A DNA stretch of 64,000 nt, from contig JAEMBT020000008.1 of the NCBI GenBank assembly GCA_018873245.2, positions 12,009,172-12,073,171 on the forward strand. The letters run 5' to 3'. Below are positions 12,050 through 23,942 of this stretch, piece after piece. Every line of letters starts with the position of its first letter. Position 1 is the stretch's first letter. The DNA is from Archegozetes longisetosus (lineage: Eukaryota; Arthropoda; Arachnida; Sarcoptiformes; Trhypochthoniidae). Made by a program: the position numbers and the translations under genes. The notes under the pieces were generated by a model, which did not search any database, was not told the DNA's origin, and saw only the letters and a program-made list of their open reading frames with translations.

Positions 12050-12668
12050 TTTCGGCATTTCAGACAACTGATTATAAATATGAACAATTAATTTAAAAGA
12101 TTAACAACAAAGCAAAGAACGACAATACTGTTTTAAAAATAAATGAAGTCCTTGAACAGAATTGGATTGAAGGAGTAGCGAATCAACAAAATGCTTTACT
12201 CTTATATGATGTCCCCATCAAAATAATTATAAGCAAAGCATCAAAAAATTTGAAACAAAGGTGTAGATTCAGATATTTACCTGAAGATTATAGACCATCC
12301 TTCGCTCTAACTATTGCTTTCGAATATGAGACTGAACAAACAATTTAGAGATGAACTTAATTTAAAGTTAGAAATACTTATCAACAAGATTTGAATTTTA
12401 AATTGAATTACAACACTTTTCTATTTTCAGAGTTTCTCATTATGTGACGACTGGTATTATCGAACATCGATTAAAAGTAGTGACTCGAGAAAGTGAAAAA
12501 TGTCTTGTTAGCGATATTTCTACAGTCAGTAATGAATTTCGTGAATTAAATTTTGATGACTATATTGGAGTGATCGCTGTCTTTGTAAGTGGTTGTATCT
12601 TAAGTTTTGTCTCTTTTATCATCGAATCAAGTTTGATCAAACTCAAGTCAAATGAATTATTTTTTTAA
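12050..12668 (+). pseudogene. Ionotropic receptor relic C, 5'-truncated
   Basis: Retains the second half of exon 3 (from about 12050) and a complete exon 4 (from 12432). Family motifs WIEGVANQQNALLLY, CRFRYLPEDY, SNEFRELNFDDYIG and TM4 are present. Damage: stops in the first 60 bp, a one-base insertion in the conserved CTTCGAG stretch (about 12330), and loss of exons 1 and 2. Exon 4 itself is open to the stop at 12668. The missing 5' part lies where the MITE and mariner now sit, which suggests that deletion and insertion happened together. Confidence 0.88.
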
Positions 12669-12854
12669 ACATATTAACAAAAATGAGTCCTGAAAACAGA
12701 CAGATTATTCATCAAATCCGTTTCAGATAAAGCTAATATATTTCTTGTAATCCCTGAAATTCTAGTTTTTCTGTATATTTTGAATTATGTAAAAACCAGA
12801 AGTCAATTAATTAACTTTTCGATGAAAAGAAAGAAAACTTTAAATGAATTTGAT

Positions 12855-12891
12855 ATGAGATAAGTATAAAATGGTCTATACATTGATAATA
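12855..12891 (+). promoter_or_regulatory. Conserved 37-bp spacer block, copy 1
   Basis: Contains AAAATGGTCTATACATTGAT, flanked on the left by ATGARATAAGTAT and on the right by AATA. It sits about 190 bp after the receptor stop and recurs nearly unchanged at 20538, 43135, 46796 and 58385, although the surrounding sequence has drifted. It includes a TATAAAA-like string and short GTATA/TATAC inverted ends. Function is unknown. Confidence 0.7.
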
Positions 12892-14828
12892 TATGCTGAT
12901 GTTAGAGGTGATCAATGTATTAGAAGTTTTGTATTAAAATCTTTTTTCTATCTCTTAATGGCACTGAATAGTAATTATCGATAAAGGTAAAGAATACAAT
13001 CAACTTTTCCACTTTGCAAACAAGACAAATATGTTATTTATTTCTTATAAAAAAAATTGTTTATTTTGGTTTCTAAGAAACTTTCATCAAGACATATTTT
13101 AGTTGAATGAAGTTATTTTGATTCTAATTTAATAATTTAGTGTACATTGAAGATTTAATAGTCGTTGATAGCAGTTGGAATTCATGTTCAGACATTCAAT
13201 GCTTTCTATCAGAACATGATATTATGAATATTAGTTTTGAAGTAGATCCTCACATTTAAGATTGAAATACCAAAAGGTCATACATTAAGTTTAATAAATA
13301 TACATTTCGATTTTGTTCAATCACTCAACTCTTAACTGATGGCAGCATAACATAAATGAAAGAATGCTTAATCTCTTGTTTGGCAATGTCCATTCTCTCA
13401 AATAATTGTTGGTAATTTTAAATTTTGATAATATAAATAATGTTAAATAATTGTAAGTTTATTGTACTCAGTAATCTTTGTCATAATCAATTTAAATCCA
13501 AATATATTTTACATTATTTACCAGCTTTCTCACAAAATATATCTAATTAAATGGTTAAACGCATTTTAAATAAGTTATAAATATCAAATACTAACCAAAC
13601 CAAAACTTCTTTTATCTGATGCAATTTCATTTATTTATATCTTCGGGAGCTTATTACCTGGTCTTAATCCTTCATATATTATACTAGTTATAAAACTAAT
13701 TTTATTTTAGAGAAAAGTACGTCATTTTCGATGAGTTTTGGAAAATCCAATGATATATTACTAAGCGATTCTTGTGTGTGATCATTATTCCAACACAAGG
13801 CGCCGTGGCTTTCAGTTAATGCCATTGAATGAAAATTTACACGTCAATAGCTTTTACTTTATCACCATCAAACCTTTCCACATGATATGGTATTAACACA
13901 TTATCATGGTTTCATTTACCAACCTATTCCCTATTATTTCAACGCACTATGCATAAACATCATCATAATTTGTCAACATAAATGAATGAAATTCATCACA
14001 TTAAATTTCAATTACATACTCTCATAAGAAATATTGATTCATTTATGTTTATTAGTCGAATGTTCTGATCCAATTTCCAAAAACCCTGTTTATCGAACCC
14101 TAATAACAAATTTACTCATCAGTGATGCATTTGATGATATGTTCTAAACCAGTCTTGAAGCTAATAACTTATTTGTTTCTTCAACAATGAGTTCATTCGC
14201 AAGCCGTGTGCTATTAGATTCATTCTTATTCAATACAGTTAAATCTGTATTATTAGTTTTAATATATTTTCATAATTAATAAATTGCATCGATTAATGAT
14301 TATTAAATTCTTGGACCATGTGATCTTTAATAACTATTATAAAAATTCTAATGCTAACAAATGATAGTTTATATTCCATCGAAATACCTTTCAATTTACT
14401 GTATAACACTCTCGTAATCTCTTCAGTCAAAATAAGGAATGTTAAAGCTGATGGGAATAAATAAGATACTCAAACTTTACATCAAAAAATCTATACATAT
14501 TTTTGATTGTCTCAGAAAAATTTCATTGAACACATAATAAAATCTTTAGCTGAATTGCATACTTTAATAGTTTCTTGTGGCAATGATTATCATTTTATGG
14601 TATTCTTGACATTAGTCACAATAAATTGGTTTTATATTGCTGTAAAAGCTTTTGTCTTTATTAATAAATAGAAAAATATGAAGATTCACTCAATCTATGT
14701 GAGTCAACTCAAACATAATACTTTATTTTTCATAAAACTCTAGATTTTCGACTATTGCTGACTGTCGTTTAGAAAGATAATAAGACTAAAAGAAGTTATT
14801 GATTTTACATGTAAAAAATTTAAATAAG
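12892..14828. other. Spacer between relic C and receptor D
   Basis: No confident gene. The segment 13103-13378 is almost identical to 20788-21063 and contains a 34-codon open stretch after a TTTAG acceptor-like site (see findings). The last 100 bp before 14829 resemble the 5' flanks of the other receptors. Confidence 0.5.
13103..13378 (+). repeat. Near-identical spacer segment, copy 1
   Basis: About 276 bp matching 20788-21063 with only a few differences (for example GGCAGC versus GGCGGC near 13342). Sequence on either side is much more diverged. A diverged version lies at about 59480-59720 and a shorter one at 47040-47160. Confidence 0.85.
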
Positions 14829-16480
14829 ATGTATTCGCATTTAAGATTAGTGATAAACGCACATATTCCTTGGATTATTGTCAATCAGACTATTGATAAA
14901 CAGTATTGCAAAGGAATCCAATGCGATCTTCTTAAATACATTTCAAAATCATTGAACTTTACTTATGAATTCATAAATGAATACGACGTTATGGGATATC
15001 AATTGAAAAATAAGACGTGGACCGACGGTTTAGGTAGAATCCATAGGAATGTAAGTCATTAAATCGATACCGTATTTGATTCCGTTAAGAATTATCACAA
15101 AAATAAAACATTTTTCAAGTTTATAGATTACTATTAAAATTGAAAGAAGCTGTTTTGTTATTAGATTATCTCAACTCATAAGAAAATTATTCTTTGCACT
15201 TATGAGAATATCTCTGCACTTAAGCATATCTCTGAGAATTCTTTTTTAAGAAATTCTATCATCTAAAATCCCTGTATAGGAAGCAGATATGACTTTCAGT
15301 CCTTTTAGTATGAAAGAAGAACCTTTTGTGGCAAATGTTGTTGACTATTCGGTTCCATATAATATCGAAAGAGCTATTATTCTAACTCATGTGACAAATC
15401 AAACGAAATTCGATCTCTTTTCTCATTTTGCTGTATTTGATGTGAATGTTTGGTTCATTTTGTTTATTTCTATTTTATCTATAATTATCGTCGTTTTATT
15501 ATTTCATAAAATCATTTTGATGGAGAAACAAATATCTTGTAAATTACTGATTGAGTTATTGTTTAGATTTTATGCGAGTTGTCTTCAAGAAGGTATGAAA
15601 AAATTGTATTAAAACAACTTTTCTCATATAAGAATTTTCTGTAGATATACTATTCAAAAAGAACTTTGTGGTCAGCTTTCATTCAATAATACTAATATCT
15701 TTCTGGTTAATTGGTATATGTTTAGTATCCATTTTATTTTCAAGTGAATTGACTGCTAAATTAGGTCTCAAAACACCCGTCAAACAAATCGATACAATTC
15801 AAGAGTTGGTGAAATCTAACTTGAAATTAGTTATACCTAATGCATTCTCAGCACATAGATCTACGAATGGTAAATATAGACATCTGTTTCATGAGATTTA
15901 CACCAAAGCAAGAAAAGAGAACACTATTATAAATTTCCGTCAATTCTTTGAAGAAAAATGGATTAAAGGAGTAGCGGATCAACAAAACGCTTTGTTTTTA
16001 TATGAAATCCCCATCAGAGTAATTATAAGTAAAGCATCGAAAAAATTGGGACATCAATGTAAATTCAGATATTTACCCGAGGATTATGGAACTCTCTCTT
16101 CTCTCACTATTGCTTCGAGTAGGAGATTGAATAAACAATTTAGACATAAACTCAATTTAAAGTTAGAAAAATTTTCAAACAAACAACAGATTGTATATTT
16201 TATTTAAATTTGAATTTTTACTTTCAGAGTATCTCAATATATGACAACTGGAATTATTACACACCAGTTAAAAGGAGTGACTCGCGAAAGCGAAAAATGT
16301 TTTATTAGAGATATCTCTATGATCAGTAATGAATTTCGTGAATTAAATTTTGATGACTATATTGGAGTGATCGTAGTTTTTATAGGTGGTTGTATTTTAA
16401 GTTTAATTGCTTTTTTCATTGAATTATTCTTTTTTATTTTCGAAATTTTAATCATGAAAACTTATAAAAGAATAATTTGA
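14829..16480 (+). CDS. Ionotropic receptor D (iGluR-like, 434 aa)
   Basis: Intact paralog of receptor B. Exons: 14829-15050, 15280-15592, 15645-16161, 16228-16480 (222, 313, 517, 253 nt; in frame). The domain order is S1, TM1, pore segment, TM3 with SSELTAKL, S2, TM4. Exon 3 is five codons longer than in B, in the variable loop after the conserved KSNLKLVI stretch (FSAHRSTNGKYRH versus FSDDKYKH). From about 15180 to 15830 it is nearly identical to B, including both intron sequences, while exon 1 and exon 4 are more diverged; gene conversion or a recent partial duplication is likely. The C-terminus ends in a short basic tail (KTYKRII). No signal peptide is visible, and the start was chosen at the conserved ATG. 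Confidence 0.87.
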
Positions 16481-18156
16481 AATACATTTATAAACGTTAA
16501 TTCCTAAAAGCGAGTAAATTTATCACCACCTATAATCCATAAATCAAAATTTCAAAAAAGCCTTAGAATTATGCTTTAGTTATATTTTTATGAAGTATAA
16601 TACGATTACGAGTGCGAGATGAATAAAATTTTGATTTTATCTATTAATTAAGTTAAGATTGAGTTTGAGATAAAAATTAGTACAAAGTTGCCAATTCATT
16701 ATCGATGATGAAGCAAAGAAGTACTTTTTTATTGGAATTTATGAATCTAATATCTGTAGTTAGCTGTTGAATTTATTTCTGAATTAGATGTGAAGGCATC
16801 GAGACGAAAATGCAGACTTTATCGAATAATATTAATTGCGGAAGAAACTTAAAGGACAATAGGCATTAAGACATTGTGAATGGGCAGAACCAATTGAATG
16901 TTTTAATCTATAGCCTTTGACCTCATGTATATACCCCTATAACTTTTTATTAAAATTCCTAGTAGTTTAAGAGATATCATTTTTTCAAAACTTTATAATG
17001 GGCAATATGAAGAATTTAATTATTTCAAAAAATCATTTGACTCCGGCCCCTTAGGAATTTAACCTTGATATTTGGCCAATACATCGATAAAAATCAGGCA
17101 ATAATTTCAGCAAAGAATCAGTGTTTGGAGACCTAAGAGGCGGTCAAAATAGAATAATGACTTTTAGGTTTCAGTTTTTCTCGAATTTTTTAGAAAGTTC
17201 TAATGTTATAATTTTGAGCATAAGCAGAACAAAACTTTCGCAGTCCTCCTATATAACTATATACATATAGGACTTTAATTCACAGCTATAGAGTTTTTAT
17301 TTAAATTGAAAATCCTGGACATGCTAAGTATACACCCTATATAATAGTAGTGCTATTAATGAGCATTAGAGATTAGTAAAATGTCATATTTAATAAGCTC
17401 GGAATCAATTTGCATACTTGATTTGCCGTTTAAGCGTTCGTTCTTATATTTAAATCATATTTTAGTAGTAAAATTAATGTTAATTTTGTTTTAAATTAAA
17501 AATTAACTCGATAATCTCACAAAATACGAACAAAAGTTCGTACTTATTCTCACAATTACTCAACCCTAAATTTGTTATATTCTATTTTAGATAACTAGTA
17601 ACCTTATTGAATTAATTAATATGATTATTTGAAATTTTAATTATTATTAAAGAGTAACACGCATAAATGTAGAGTAAAAATTTTTAGGCCAATATGAGCC
17701 TACTATGAAAAAAAACTTCTATCAAATAAGAATGAAGCGCATAAGGATATCTTTTCCTAGTAATGCAACTTTCAAGTTTTACAGTTAGAATAGAATTTTA
17801 AAAATTAATACCTCAGAAACTATGAGAAATAAGAAATTCTGAGAAAAGTATTAAAATATATTTTATATAGTTCAGTTATAATGGATAACTATAAATTAAG
17901 GAATTCTAAAATCTTATTCAAATTTTTCCTTCTCGCTAATAATAGTTTACTGTCGTTTCTTAGTAACCATTATATTCAATATTTGAATTACAATTAAAAG
18001 GTTAGGAAATATGAATATTCACACAAATAAGTGTTAACGAATTCAAATATTTAACTTTAGTCTTGTAGAAGTTTCAGAAAAACCAACATTGTTAACTTTC
18101 ATTAAAAACGATAAGACTATAAGTTTTAGATTTGTAATCGTAAAAATTTAAATGAG
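16481..18156. other. Spacer between receptors D and E
   Basis: No gene seen. 16490-16740 is the 3' flank shared with receptor B. 17920-18156 is the conserved 5' flank of receptor E, with the TTAGTAACC...ATATTCAATATTTG and AATATGAATATTCAC elements found upstream of the other copies. Confidence 0.5.
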
Positions 18157-20347
18157 ATGTATTCGCATTTAAGATTAGCAGTAAGTCCGCATATTCCTTG
18201 GATCACTATCAATCAAACTATAGATAAACAGTATTGCGAAGGAATTCAATGCCAACTTCTTAAATACGTCTCAAAATCATTGAACTTTACTTACGAATTC
18301 ATAACCGAACATGAAGTAATAGAACATCAATTAATGAATAAAACTTGGACTGATGTTCTCGGAAGAATTGCTCAAAATGTAAGTCATATCTAGGGGTGGC
18401 AAAAATATGCGTTTATTTTTCAGAAATATATATATGCGAATATGCCTTAAAAACTTGAAAGTATGCACATAGCATGCATTAGATTGAACGCAAAGACAAT
18501 CTGATATAAAATATATTTAGTTAATACGATTAGAAATTATTGTTGCACTTAACTGCAATATACATCACCAAGTTTTCACTTGTAAATTTTAGCCTATTTG
18601 ATGTTAATATATTTTTATGCTCACTGAAGAATCTCTCAACATCTCATTGAGTTACTATCGTACACTTAAAATACCCAATATTATCTGCTTTTAAGTTATT
18701 CAACTCTTCCAGTAATAAATTTTTTCCCGTTAAATAGCTCAGAAACGATTTTAGGTGTTTTATATCCAGAGATTTTGTACAGAACTTCACAAAATTTTTG
18801 ATATACTGATAAAAGTATTTAAAATATTTCATTTCATGCAATTATTTTTTATGTTGGAAAAACCTATAAATATTGCTTTGCATACAAATGCATAATTTAC
18901 AAATTTATGCCACCCTTAGTCATGTCCAATAAATACCATATCTGATTTTTACGAATAATTATGAAATTAAAATTTTTCAAGCGTTTAGCTCCTATAGATT
19001 ACTGTCAAATGATTCAAGATGTTATTTTATCATTAGATATCAATGAATTAATAGAAAATTATTCTTGGAATTCATGAGAAGTGTTTTTATAAATACTTCA
19101 GAGAAATCTCTATAAAGATTTTTATAATTTAAAATTCCCGTATAGAAAGTAGATATGACTTTCAGTCCATTTGGTATAATAGAAGAACCTTTTGTGGCAA
19201 ATATTGTTGACTATTCGATTCCTTATAATATCGAAAGACCCATTATTTTAACTCACATGGCAAATCAGATGAAACCCGATCTCTTTTCTCATTTCACTGT
19301 ATTTGATGTGAATGTTTGGTGCGTTTTATTGATTTATACATTATCAATGATTCTTATCTTTTCATTATTCCACGAAATCATTTTGCTTGAAAAACAAATC
19401 TCTTTTGAATTGCTATTTGATTTGCTGTTCAAACTTTATGCGAGTTGTCTTCAAAAAGGTATAAGAAAATGACATTAAAATAATTTACTCACACTCAACG
19501 AAAATATCCTTTAGATATGTTATTAAGAAAAAACATTGTGGTCAGCTTTCAGACATTAATACTGATGTCTTTTTGGTTGATTGGTATATCTTTTGTGTCT
19601 ACTTTATTTGCAAGTGAATTAACTGCTAAATTAAATCTCAAAACACCCGTCAAACAAATCGATACAATTGAAGAACTGGTGAACTCAGACTTAAAATTAA
19701 TTATATCCGAGGATTTTCCGTCATTCCAGACTATAGAAACTAAAAATCAAAAATTACTTCAAAATATTTATGACAAAGCACAAAATGACAAAACTATTAT
19801 AAATATTACTAATTTCTTTGAGGAAAAGTGGATTAATGGAGTGATAGATCGGAAAAACGCTATTTTTCTATTCGAAGTCCCCATCAAATTGATTATAAGT
19901 AAAGCATCGAGAAAATTGGGACAAAAGTGTAGATTCAGATATTTGCCCGAAGACTATGGAGAATTCTACGCTCTAACTATTGCTTCGAGTACGAAATTGA
20001 ATAAACAATTTAGAGATGAGCTCAATTTCAAGTTAGAAACATTTATAAAATCAATAGGAATTTCAATTTTAAATTTGAATTACAACACTTTTTCTATTTT
20101 CAGAATTTCTCAGTATATGACAACTGGTATTATTGAATATCAGTTAAAAGCAGTCACTCATGAAAGTGAAAAATGCTTTGCTAGCGAAATTTCTACAGTC
20201 AGTAATGAATTTCGTGATTTAAATTTTGATGACTATATTGGAGTGATCGTAGTCTTTCTAAGTGGTTGTATCTTAAGTTTTGTTTCTTTTATCATCGAAT
20301 CAAGTTTACTCAAATTCGAATCATTTAATTTTATACAAAAGCGTTAA
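18157..20347 (+). CDS. Ionotropic receptor E (iGluR-like, 431 aa)
   Basis: Intact family member. Exons: 18157-18378, 19146-19458, 19515-20031, 20104-20347 (222, 313, 517, 244 nt; in frame). Intron 3 is 72 nt with no stop in the exon frame, so the last two exons look like one open frame. The family AA|GTTAGA donor and TTTCAG|A acceptor mark it as an intron. Exon 2 starts KVDMTFSPF where the others have EADMTFSPF. S1, TM1, pore segment, TM3 (SELTAKLNLK), S2 (RYLPEDYG) and TM4 are all present. Intron 1 carries a 528-bp hAT relic. The ligand is unknown, and a chemoreceptor role is inferred from the family. Confidence 0.87.
18391..18918 (-). mobile_element. hAT relic in intron 1 of receptor E
   Basis: Ends TAGGGGTGGCA / TGCCACCCTTA with an 8-bp target duplication GTCATATC / GTCATGTC (18383-18390, 18919-18926; one mismatch). 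On the minus strand the inside still encodes the C-terminal hAT dimerisation motif. The frame at 18841-18644 is followed, after one stop, by DVERFFSEHKNIL (about 18640-18600). It is thus an internally deleted copy of an autonomous hAT element. Confidence 0.9.
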
Positions 20348-20537
20348 ATTCTTCAACATATTATAAAAAGGCAAGTAATCAAAACTAATCTTGAAATTCA
20401 TTTAAAACGGAGTCTGTATATTTCCGGTAATCCCTGAAATTCTGAATTTTCAGTTTATTTCCCATTATTATGAAAAAAAACAGAAGTCAATTTATCAAAT
20501 TTTCCATGAAAAAAAGAAAGCTTTAAATGAATTTGTT

Positions 20538-20574
20538 ATGAAATAAGTATAAAATGGTCTATACATTGATAATA
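20538..20574 (+). promoter_or_regulatory. Conserved 37-bp spacer block, copy 2
   Basis: Same core as at 12855, here without a mismatch to the consensus. It is 190 bp after the stop of receptor E. Confidence 0.7.
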
Positions 20575-20787
20575 TATTCTTCAATACTTCAAAGTGATGA
20601 ATACATTAGAAGTTTTGTATTGAAATCTTATTTATACCATTTAATAGCACTCAAATGTAATTGTCAATAAAGGAAATGAATTACAATAAACTTTTCACTT
20701 TGCAAACAAGACAAATATGTTATTCATTTCTTATAATAAAGTTATTTATTTTGGTTCTTTAGAAACTTTCATCAAAGCATATATGGA

Positions 20788-21063
20788 TTGAATGAAGTTA
20801 TTTTGATTCTAATTTAATAATTTAGTGTACATTGAAGATTTAATAGTCGTTGATAGCAGTTGGAATTCATGTTCAGACATTCAATGCTTTCTATCAGAAC
20901 ATGATATTATGAATATTAGTTTTGAAGTAGATCCTCACATTTAAGATTGAAATACCAAAAGGTCATACATTAAGTTTAATAAATATACATTTCGATTTTG
21001 TTCAATCACTCAACTCTTAACTGATGGCGGCATAACATAAATGAAAGAATGATTAATCTCTTG
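20788..21063 (+). repeat. Near-identical spacer segment, copy 2
   Basis: Partner of 13103-13378. The identity ends abruptly on both sides. Confidence 0.85.
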
Positions 21064-21541
21064 CTTGGGAATGCTTATCTTATCAAATAATTGTTGGTCT
21101 TTGTAATTATGAACAATATAAATATTGGTAAATTATTTCAAAATTATTGTATCCAATAATCATTACAACCTTCAATATATTTTACAGGATTTAGCAACTT
21201 TCTCACAAAATGCAGTTTGTTTCCTTAAAACATGCTTAAATCCGGAACTATGGGTCACACGCTCAGATCAAAATTATGGCAAATGTCAAACAATAAAGCT
21301 TAATTTATTTATTATAGTTTAACAGTTTAAAAACTTTTATCAAAAATGCTTATCAAACTCTTAAAGAAATTTTCATTACTAATTGCCATATGAAAGTTTA
21401 TTTATTCAATAAACTATTCTCGTCCAACATTATTTCTATCAATTTTACTATTTCTACTTAAAAAGTTATTTCTTACGCTTCACTTCCAGACTTTTCTAAC
21501 ATATTTCATAGAAACAAGTTGTATGTCTATGATTCAATATA

Positions 21542-22425
21542 CAGGGTGTAAAAGAAAAGACTCCCTAAAAGTAAAAGTTAATAACTTTTTAATTATTCGA
21601 CCGATTTAAAAAAATTTTTTTGTTTAAAAGTAGAATAATGGGAGTTTTTTCCAGCTTTGGAATTTTTATGATTCTAGCACCCATGTCATTTATATTCGTG
21701 AAATAGTTAACATTACAGTCTATGGGGAAAAAATTTAAATTTGAACATCTTGGAAACGCGAGCTGATATCGACACAATTTTTATAAAATATATTTATTAT
21801 ATCATTATAGTCAACCTTACTAAATTTGACAGCCATTGGTCAAGAACTTTAGAAGTTATAGCTATTTTTCATATTTTCATGCAGAATGTTTAGTATATAA
21901 AATAATAGACTCGGTAAAAGTGAAAGTTAATAACTTTTAATCTGCTTCATTTAGTAAAGTGAAATTTTAAAAATAAATAAATAAAATGTGAGGGTTTAAG
22001 ATAAAATACTCGATATGCCAACCGTTTTGAAGAAATAAAAAAGCTATAAAGAAATACTTTTAACGACTTCAATATTCTACATTCTGTATGAAAAATATGA
22101 AAATAGCCATAACTTTTAAAGTTCTTGACCAATAGCTGTCAAATTTAGTAAGGTTGACTATAATGATATAATAAATTTATTTTGTAAAAATTGTGTCGAT
22201 ATCAACTCGCGTTTCCAAGATATTCAAATTTAAATTTTTTCCCCATAGACTGTAATGTTAACTATTTCACGAATATAAATGACATGGGTGCTAGAATCAT
22301 AAAAATTCCAAAGCTGGAAAAAACTCCCATTATTCTACTTTTAAACAAAAAAATTTTTTAAATCGGTCGAATAATTAAAAAGTTATTAACTTTTACTTTT
22401 AGGGAGTCTTTTCTTTTACACCCTG
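21542..22425. mobile_element. Long foldback element with TA target
   Basis: An 884-bp element starting CAGGGTGTAAAAGAAAAG and ending with its complement, bounded by TA dinucleotides. The arms are about 350 bp each (21542-21895 and 22075-22425) and nearly perfect, with a centre of about 180 bp. The centre itself repeats the subterminal GTTAATAACTTTTAAT motif. No transposase. The TA target and CAGGG end suggest mobilisation by a Tc1/mariner-type enzyme. Open frames on the minus strand here are arm sequence, not genes. Confidence 0.9.
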
Positions 22426-22577
22426 TACTATAAACAAGCTTTAAAATGACTTCAAAAATATATTGACTCTAATATAAACTGTAACGTTTTCCACACTTAA
22501 TGCATTCCTAAATATATAACATTGTTTATGCAAGGCACTGAATTTTTATATAGCACTTGTCTTTGCCTGTTAGAAAT

Positions 22578-23272
22578 GGTTCCATGACAATTCAGCCCCA
22601 GCAATTCAGCCCCAGACAATTCAGCCACGTCAACTCAGCCTCAAAAAAATTCAGCTCCCGACAATTCAGCCCCCACAATTCAGCCCCCACAATTCAGCCC
22701 TAGTACTATTCAGCTCCTGACAATTCAGCCTCAACAAAGTATGCTTCGATTTTAAAATTTTATTAAAGTAAAATTTTTAAAATAGCTTTAAAAACATAAT
22801 GAATTCAAATATAAAAAATTAAAAAGTATTAAAAAGAAAGATTATGGGCGATACTCCTAAGATATCCTATAATAGGAGTTTGTCCATACTTCGCCACATT
22901 CTCTTTCAAATTTGATGCTGCATCTCGATACCTCTTCTTTTTTGTCTTTGGTTTGATTCCTGCCAAGTACTGTTCAACTTGCAACTGGCGCAAGCTTTGA
23001 AAAATTGTTGATTATCACAATTCGATTTGATTTGATCAAACTTAATATAATTAATTAATTTGATCAAATGAAACTGAATTAAGCTTAAAATCTACTCCTA
23101 ATGGAGACTCTAACCATTAGGCTATAGAGTAGTTACAGTTTTTTAGGGCTGAATTGTCAGGAGCTGAATAGTATTAGGGCTTAATTGTCGGGAGCTGAAT
23201 TGCCGGGAGCTGAATTGTCTTTGGGCTGAATTGTCGTGGCTGAATTGTCTGAGGCTGAATTCATGTGCTACG
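22578..23272 (-). mobile_element. MULE derivative M1 with minisatellite ends
   Basis: A 695-bp element with a perfect 9-bp target duplication GTTAGAAAT (22569-22577, 23273-23281), which is the MULE signature. Each end is a minisatellite of 13-16 bp units around CAATTCAGCCCC (complement GGCTGAATTG at the right), so the inverted repeats are tandem arrays. On the minus strand about 23010-22829 encodes the last 60 residues of a FLYWCH-type MULE transposase (QVEQYLAG...EYLRSIAHNLSF, then stop). An inverted sister copy is at 54764-55473. Confidence 0.92.
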
Positions 23273-23410
23273 GTTAGAAATATTTCTTTATGACTTAATA
23301 TTTATGCCATTCATTCCTTAAGAAACATTTTAGCAAAGATTTATTTTGCATATAAACTTATATTTAATGCATATCAGACTGAATTACTTTAAAATTTTAT
23401 AAAGCCTATA

Positions 23411-23648
23411 AACATATAGGCTATATGTTTATAGTGAATACAGTTTTCGGTTTGATGACATAACAATAGAACAGAATGATGCTGTTATAAAGCTAATTAT
23501 GCAATAAAAATTCATGTAATGTTTTAAAGCTGAATTTTACCGTCGAATTGCGAAGATTTTGTTCAGTTTAAAAGTTAAACCGAATCTCGCCACAGAGTTC
23601 AGACTCGCCTTCGCGCCGAATACCGTATTCACTACATATGGCCTATAT
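23411..23648. repeat. Small inverted-repeat element
   Basis: TAGTGAATACAGTTTTCGG near 23431 faces CCGAATACCGTATTCACTA near 23635, and the matches continue outward (ATATAGGCYATATG). The left edge also holds the perfect palindrome TATAAACATATAG-G-CTATATGTTTATA. Probably a short MITE. No clean target duplication was found. Confidence 0.6.
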
Positions 23649-23942
23649 TACAACTATTAAAGGATGGAACAATTATTACATACTTGACGAATGAATCATA
23701 TCTCTCATTGAATATGTGCAAATTACAATATAAATACATATTTTTTATTAATCAAAACCTACTCAAAACTATGATGTTTTTAATAATAAAAATATTGGTT
23801 GAAAAGTAAAAAATTCATTATTTAGAAATCAAATCCATCGTCATTGAAATTCAAATAATAATTATTTTTATGTGAAGCTAATTGTCATTTTATTTAATTA
23901 CTGCTTATAATTAAGGGTTTGAATTAGTTCGTAATTAGATGC

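Larger units (their letters stand above)
20348..21541. other. Spacer after receptor E
   Basis: Holds the conserved 37-bp block (20538-20574) and the 276-bp segment (20788-21063) listed separately. The open frame at 21125-21322 has no motif. No gene is supported. Confidence 0.5.
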
